From Chitinophagaceae bacterium (GTDB lineage: Bacteria; Bacteroidota; Bacteroidia; Chitinophagales; Chitinophagaceae), in the NCBI GenBank assembly GCA_025455245.1, contig JALOMX010000001.1:1-30227 (forward strand): 30,227 nt of DNA, in the 5' to 3' direction. This document shows positions 26,156 to 30,227 of this stretch, piece by piece. Numbering within the stretch: the first letter of the stretch is position 1; every line of letters begins with the position of its first letter. Below the pieces are notes generated by a model that was given only the letters and a program-made list of their open reading frames with translations, ran no database searches and was not told the DNA's origin. A program made the translations under genes and the position numbers.

Positions 26156-27463
26156 ATGCTCCGGAACATAAGAATCATTTTTTTGGCATCGGCCTGCCTC
26201 ATACTAACAAATGCCATTGGCCAAAAAAACGACATAAATACCTTTAATGAAAATGATGTAAGGGGCATGCTGGAGTCTCTGAGCAGTAACGAACTGAAAG
26301 GCCGTCAGGCTTTTAGCGCAGAAATTAAAAATGCGGCGAATTTAATAGCAGGTTCTTTTTCCGGATCAGGACTCAAGGCTTTTGAAAAAAACGGTTCCTT
26401 TTTACAAACCTTTAAAATGTTTAAAGCTACTGTAAGGGACAATTCGAAAGCTACTATCGGAAGCCAAACCATTCCTTACAGTGATGTCATCTGTCAAACA
26501 AGCGAAAGCAGCCTTTCCATTAATCCATCAAGCGGTTATGAAATTATCCGTATTAAAGAAGGTGAAAACGCCATGGCTGCATTCAGGAACCTTCGGGGTA
26601 AAAAACAACCAATGCTTGTATTGATGCATGCAAGCCATGAGCCATTGTTTAAAAGAATTAAGCAAAATGCAGGCGCAAGAATGGAAGGCGAACCAAACGT
26701 AATTTATGTTTTAACCTCAGACCCATCTTCAGAAACATTCTCCTTAGAACTTTTGCTTGAGGTACAAACATTGGAGCTTTCGAATGTAGTGGGCATAATT
26801 CCAGGAAAAACAAAGCCCGAAGAGTATGTTATTTTCTCAGCCCATTATGACCATATTGGCATAGGGCAAAAAGATGAAAAAGGCGACAGCATTTATAATG
26901 GTGCAAATGATGATGCAAGTGGAACGACTGCCGTTATGATGCTTGCAAAACACTTTGCACAACAGGGCAATAACGAGCGAACGCTTGTATTTGCCGCTTT
27001 TACGGCAGAAGAAGTCGGGGGTTTCGGGTCACAATATTTTTCTAAGCAGTTTGATCCGGAAAAGGTAACAGCCATGTTTAACATTGAAATGATAGGAACC
27101 GATAGTAAATGGGGCCTGAATTCGGCTTATATAACCGGATATGACAAAAGCAATATGGGAGAAATCCTTCAAAAAAACCTTACAGGCAGTCCTTTTCAAT
27201 TTTATCCGGATCCTTATCCACAGCAGAATCTTTTTTACAGAAGCGATAATGCCACCCTTGCGCGGCTTGGCGTACCGGCACATACCATCAGTACCAGCAA
27301 AATGGATATTGAGCCTCATTACCATAAACCAAGTGATGAGGTTTCGACACTCGACCTGAAAAATATGACCGAAATAATTAAAGCAATTGCCATCAGCAGT
27401 GCAAGTATCATTTCGGGAAAGGATACCCCGGGCAGGGTAGATGCTTCACAATTAAGGCGGTAG
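26156..27463 (+). CDS. Secreted M28-family zinc aminopeptidase
   Basis: The ATG at 26156 gives 435 residues with a proper signal peptide (MLRNIRIIFLASACLILTNA, then IGQ). The longer in-frame start at 26045 lies inside the preceding gene. M28 metal ligands and catalytic residues are visible: H230 in FSAHYDHIG, D252 in NGANDDASGT, E285-E286 in FTAEEVGG, D316 in EMIGTD and H390 in EPHYHKPSDE. Family members remove N-terminal amino acids from peptides in the periplasm. It follows the small membrane protein by 17 bases, and converges on the NarL-type regulator gene with a 24-base gap that holds no clear terminator. Confidence 0.92.
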   Translation: MLRNIRIIFLASACLILTNAIGQKNDINTFNENDVRGMLESLSSNELKGRQAFSAEIKNAANLIAGSFSGSGLKAFEKNGSFLQTFKMFKATVRDNSKATIGSQTIPYSDVICQTSESSLSINPSSGYEIIRIKEGENAMAAFRNLRGKKQPMLVLMHASHEPLFKRIKQNAGARMEGEPNVIYVLTSDPSSETFSLELLLEVQTLELSNVVGIIPGKTKPEEYVIFSAHYDHIGIGQKDEKGDSIYNGANDDASGTTAVMMLAKHFAQQGNNERTLVFAAFTAEEVGGFGSQYFSKQFDPEKVTAMFNIEMIGTDSKWGLNSAYITGYDKSNMGEILQKNLTGSPFQFYPDPYPQQNLFYRSDNATLARLGVPAHTISTSKMDIEPHYHKPSDEVSTLDLKNMTEIIKAIAISSASIISGKDTPGRVDASQLRR

Positions 27464-27487
27464 GATCAAGAAAGAGAAACAGTCAAC

Positions 27488-28165
27488 TCAAATAATCCCT
27501 TTTTCAAATACAAGCGCAAGCGCCTGACCCTTTGTGTTAACGTGAAGTTTTGCATAAATATTCAATACATGCTTTTTGGCCGTATTCACACTGATATCAA
27601 GGGCAGCCGCTATTTGTTTGTACAGTAAACCCTGTACCAGAAGTTTCAATATTTCGAGTTCCCTTTCAGTAAGGTTGAATGGCATTCCCCTTTTTTCAGG
27701 CATGGTTTTGGTATCTGCCAATCTTCCATTTTGCTGAACCAATTGTAAAATCTTGTGTGCAATTGCAGGTGAAATAGGGCCTACTCCTGTTTCATTCATT
27801 TGCACCAGCATTTCTGCAATGTTGTCAGAACTTTCGTCTTTTAACAAATATCCGCAGGCCCCGCCCTTTATGGCTTTAAATATCCTTTCATCATCATCAA
27901 AAATGGTAAGTACCACAAATTTTATCGATGGAAAAAGATATGAACCGATGGTCACGGCATCCACACCATCCAGAACAGGCATTTCAAGATCCATCAGCAC
28001 AATTGAAGGCAATTGTTCTTCCTTAAGTGCTTTCATCTTCACCAAAAAATCTTCACCGTTTTCAGCAATCAGAACGACATCAAAGAAACCGCTGCGTAAT
28101 AATTTCTGCCGGATAATGTTACGGTTACTAACGATGTCTTCCACAATTGCTACCGGTATGGTCAT
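27488..28165 (-). CDS. NarL/FixJ-type response regulator
   Basis: From the ATG at 28165 the protein has 225 residues. A GTG two codons earlier (28171), overlapping the upstream kinase stop, is also possible. The receiver domain has the acidic pair in VAIVEDIVSN, phospho-acceptor Asp in IVLMDLEMPVLDG and the later K in GYLLKDESSD. The C-terminal LuxR-type helix-turn-helix is LTERELEILKLLVQG then KQIAAALDISVNTAKKHV. Coupling to the sensor kinase upstream (overlap or 2-base gap) shows they are partners. Confidence 0.95.
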   Translation of the reverse strand: MTIPVAIVEDIVSNRNIIRQKLLRSGFFDVVLIAENGEDFLVKMKALKEEQLPSIVLMDLEMPVLDGVDAVTIGSYLFPSIKFVVLTIFDDDERIFKAIKGGACGYLLKDESSDNIAEMLVQMNETGVGPISPAIAHKILQLVQQNGRLADTKTMPEKRGMPFNLTERELEILKLLVQGLLYKQIAAALDISVNTAKKHVLNIYAKLHVNTKGQALALVFEKGII

Positions 28166-28167
28166 AA

Positions 28168-30227
28168 TCACAGAGTTATTGAAATTTTTGTGCCTGACAA
28201 AGCTTTTGAATCAAAATTTATTTTAAACCCTGATTCTAATGCCCTTGATTTTATATTATGCAATCCGTTTCCGTCATATTCCGAATGTGCATCAAAACCT
28301 TTACCATCATCTTCAATTTCAATCTTCCAATTCATCCCATCTTCCAAACTTCTTAAAACAATATTCCTGCACCCGGAATGCTTTATGCTATTGGTAACAC
28401 CCTCCTCCACAATCCTTAATAAATTGAGTGCTTTATTATATACCAACACCTTTTCTTCCGGCACATTTCCTTCAAATGAAAAATTAATGGAGCTATAATA
28501 TTTTGAACATGAATGTAAAAACTCACGAATACGAATAACACAATCCTGTGCCGTGAAGGAATCCTTCTTAAGTGCCCAAACCGTATCCCTTAACACATTA
28601 ATCATATCTTTTGAAGCAAATTTTAAATTGGTCAGTACAGGTCCAACCTCTGTTAAATTTTTTCCATCCTCCAATAGTTCGATATGATACAAAACTACGT
28701 TTACATAGGCCCCTAAACTATCATGTAAATCCCTCGAAATCCTTTCCCTTTCTATGCGTTTCTGTTCTTCCATTTTCAGTTGCAACTGTTGCGCCTGATA
28801 TCTCCTTTTAAATTTTAAATAAAAGGCAACTACAACCAAACCTATCAACAAAATAGCTATTAAAGTCCTAAACCAGCCGCTTTTCCAGAAAGGATTACGA
28901 ATTACAATTTCGAGTTCCTTGAGAGGTTCGGCATCAGCCTTAAAGAATGATGATGCAAATAACTGAAGCCTGTACCTTCCCGGCGGGAGGAAAAATTGTG
29001 CATTTCTGTTTGTACCAATATTTATCCAATCATTTCCCCTTTCCAAAATTCTGTATTGATAATTATAATTATCGGGTCCATAAAACCCCATTGCAAGAAA
29101 ATCCAACTGAATTGTATTTTCATTGTAGGGAAGCTCAATGGATTTCATGCTCCAATACGAAGTATCCCGCCCAAGAGGTGTTCCATTGATAAGTACATTG
29201 GTCAGCAATAACTGAACCGTATCATTATAAGCAAGAACCCTTTCAGGGTAAAAACCTGTTACCCCATTAACACCACCAAAAAAAATTTCACCATCATCGG
29301 CAACTGCAGCAACATTGGTATTGAATTCATTTTCCTGTAAGCCGTGTATTTTACTTAACGGTAACACAGAACCATCGGATAATATGGCCATTAACCCCCT
29401 GTTTGTCGAAGCCCAAATATTTCCCGAGGCATCTGTTACCACACCATAAATACATTCATCAGGCAGACCATTCTTTTTTGAATAATGTCCTTTTAATGTA
29501 CCACTTTCATCAAGCCAAAAAACTCCCTTATTGGTACCTGCGAATATATTACGCCTTTTATCAACATAAATACACCGCACACCCCCTGTATTTTTAAGTT
29601 GGATCTTTCGTTCTATGGAAAGGGTTGCTTCATTTCTAAAAACCAATGTTTCATCCTCCACGTTCAGGAGTTGCCTGCCAATAATAGCCGATGCAGCAAA
29701 ATCTAACTTTTTAAAAGGCGAAATCCTGATACTTTTTCCATTTGGGCTAATTACAAGCGAGGATTTATTGGAAACAACCCATGATCGTTTTGCATAATCC
29801 TGAAAAGAATTTGTATAATATTCATTAAGAATGCTGTCATTGGCAGGTAATACGGAATGAACCCTTTTTGATTGCAAATCCTTGCTAAGGTGCCACACAA
29901 AGTTTTGCCCCCATATAAATACAAGATATGAGCCGTCCTCTAACCGAATAATGTTTGAAGGGGAATTGGTAGCATTATTTTTTGTTTCAAACTGAAAATG
30001 CTGAACTAATTGCCCGATGGTATCATACACAAGTAATCCATTACCCTGCGTACCTACCAAAATCCTGTTGGCAGGCTTATCAGGCAATACCGAAACGGCA
30101 AAACGGTTGCCGGTTACCCCGCTTCCAAAATACTTAACAGGGTAATTTCTGATAAATACCTTTCTGAAACCATTAGTGACCGTAAGCAAATAAAGGTTTC
30201 CTAACCGGTCAGTACGAACCTTATTCA
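28168..30227 (-). CDS. Reg_prop / Y_Y_Y sensor histidine kinase of the HisKA_3 type, N-terminus outside window
   Basis: The frame stays open to the window edge (it reads NKVRTDRLGNLYLLTVTNG at the edge), so the start lies beyond 30227. Residue numbers here count from the codon at 30189-30187. The visible periplasmic part has beta-propeller repeats of the Reg_prop type (GVVTDASGNIWASTNRGLMA, TKG-like blades). A Y_Y_Y module follows (YNENTIQLDFLAMGFYGPDN, LPPGRYRLQLFAS). A single transmembrane helix lies near 440-458. The cytoplasmic dimerisation domain carries H489 in ERISRDLHDSLGAYV, followed by an ATPase domain (GVTNSIKHSG, DDGKGFD, GNGLHNIKSRA). Unlike hybrid systems, the receiver and HTH are in the separate next gene. 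Such sensors often detect glycans or other periplasmic ligands; the ligand here is unknown. Confidence 0.92.
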   Translation of the reverse strand, partial: NKVRTDRLGNLYLLTVTNGFRKVFIRNYPVKYFGSGVTGNRFAVSVLPDKPANRILVGTQGNGLLVYDTIGQLVQHFQFETKNNATNSPSNIIRLEDGSYLVFIWGQNFVWHLSKDLQSKRVHSVLPANDSILNEYYTNSFQDYAKRSWVVSNKSSLVISPNGKSIRISPFKKLDFAASAIIGRQLLNVEDETLVFRNEATLSIERKIQLKNTGGVRCIYVDKRRNIFAGTNKGVFWLDESGTLKGHYSKKNGLPDECIYGVVTDASGNIWASTNRGLMAILSDGSVLPLSKIHGLQENEFNTNVAAVADDGEIFFGGVNGVTGFYPERVLAYNDTVQLLLTNVLINGTPLGRDTSYWSMKSIELPYNENTIQLDFLAMGFYGPDNYNYQYRILERGNDWINIGTNRNAQFFLPPGRYRLQLFASSFFKADAEPLKELEIVIRNPFWKSGWFRTLIAILLIGLVVVAFYLKFKRRYQAQQLQLKMEEQKRIERERISRDLHDSLGAYVNVVLYHIELLEDGKNLTEVGPVLTNLKFASKDMINVLRDTVWALKKDSFTAQDCVIRIREFLHSCSKYYSSINFSFEGNVPEEKVLVYNKALNLLRIVEEGVTNSIKHSGCRNIVLRSLEDGMNWKIEIEDDGKGFDAHSEYDGNGLHNIKSRALESGFKINFDSKALSGTKISITL

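Noticed and set aside
1..30227. Mobile elements, prophage, CRISPR or defence system
   Set aside because: No transposase, integrase, phage structural gene with known domain, direct-repeat array or defence-type domain was found. The tail-fibre-like repeat proteins have signal peptides and no phage neighbours.

Overview
The window looks like chromosomal DNA of a free-living member of the Bacteroidota, most likely near the Chitinophagaceae. The phylum-type promoters (TTTG or TTG, about 19-20 nt, then TAnnTTTG) upstream of rpsL and the M48-like gene point this way. So do the LytS/LytTR pair, the Reg_prop/Y_Y_Y sensor kinase with a separate NarL-type regulator, the exported glycosidases and the repeat-rich secreted proteins. 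The family-level guess is inference. No tRNA, rRNA, insertion sequence, prophage or CRISPR array was seen.

Layout. 1-4213: two related secreted Gly/Ala/Asn-rich repeat proteins (the first cut by the window edge) flank an oppositely oriented adenine deaminase gene. 4336-7459: two exported glycosidases, GH43 then GH29. 7481-8502: rpsL-rpsG on the minus strand, with a recognisable promoter and a terminator directly after rpsG, so fusA is not downstream. 8528-11789: the most interesting block. A minus-strand membrane protein fuses a VTE5-like (phytol/dolichol kinase) domain to a VTE6-like (DUF92, prenyl-phosphate kinase) domain. Divergent from it, and nearly abutting each other, are a methyltransferase-fold protein and a UbiA prenyltransferase with homogentisate-phytyltransferase-type motifs. 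Together they suggest salvage of an isoprenoid alcohol to its diphosphate, followed by attachment to an aromatic acceptor, a tocopherol-like or prenylquinol branch in a non-photosynthetic bacterium.

11780-14640: a serine-hydrolase lipoprotein overlapping by ATGA the bifunctional NAD(P)HX repair enzyme. 14784-16749: a secreted M48-like metallopeptidase with an unrecognised C-terminal array of about 47-residue repeats, overlapped by a small secreted protein gene. 16804-18039: serA, converging on lepA (18156-19964) across a strong bidirectional hairpin terminator. 20192-23575: the adenosylcobalamin-dependent ribonucleotide reductase nrdJ, with its own terminator. 23576-23956: a 381-base divergent intergenic region with nested inverted repeats.

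23957-27463: a LytS-type histidine kinase, a LytTR response regulator, a small membrane protein and a secreted M28 peptidase, in one direction. 27488-30227: a second two-component pair on the minus strand, a NarL-type regulator and a Reg_prop sensor kinase whose N-terminus lies outside the window.
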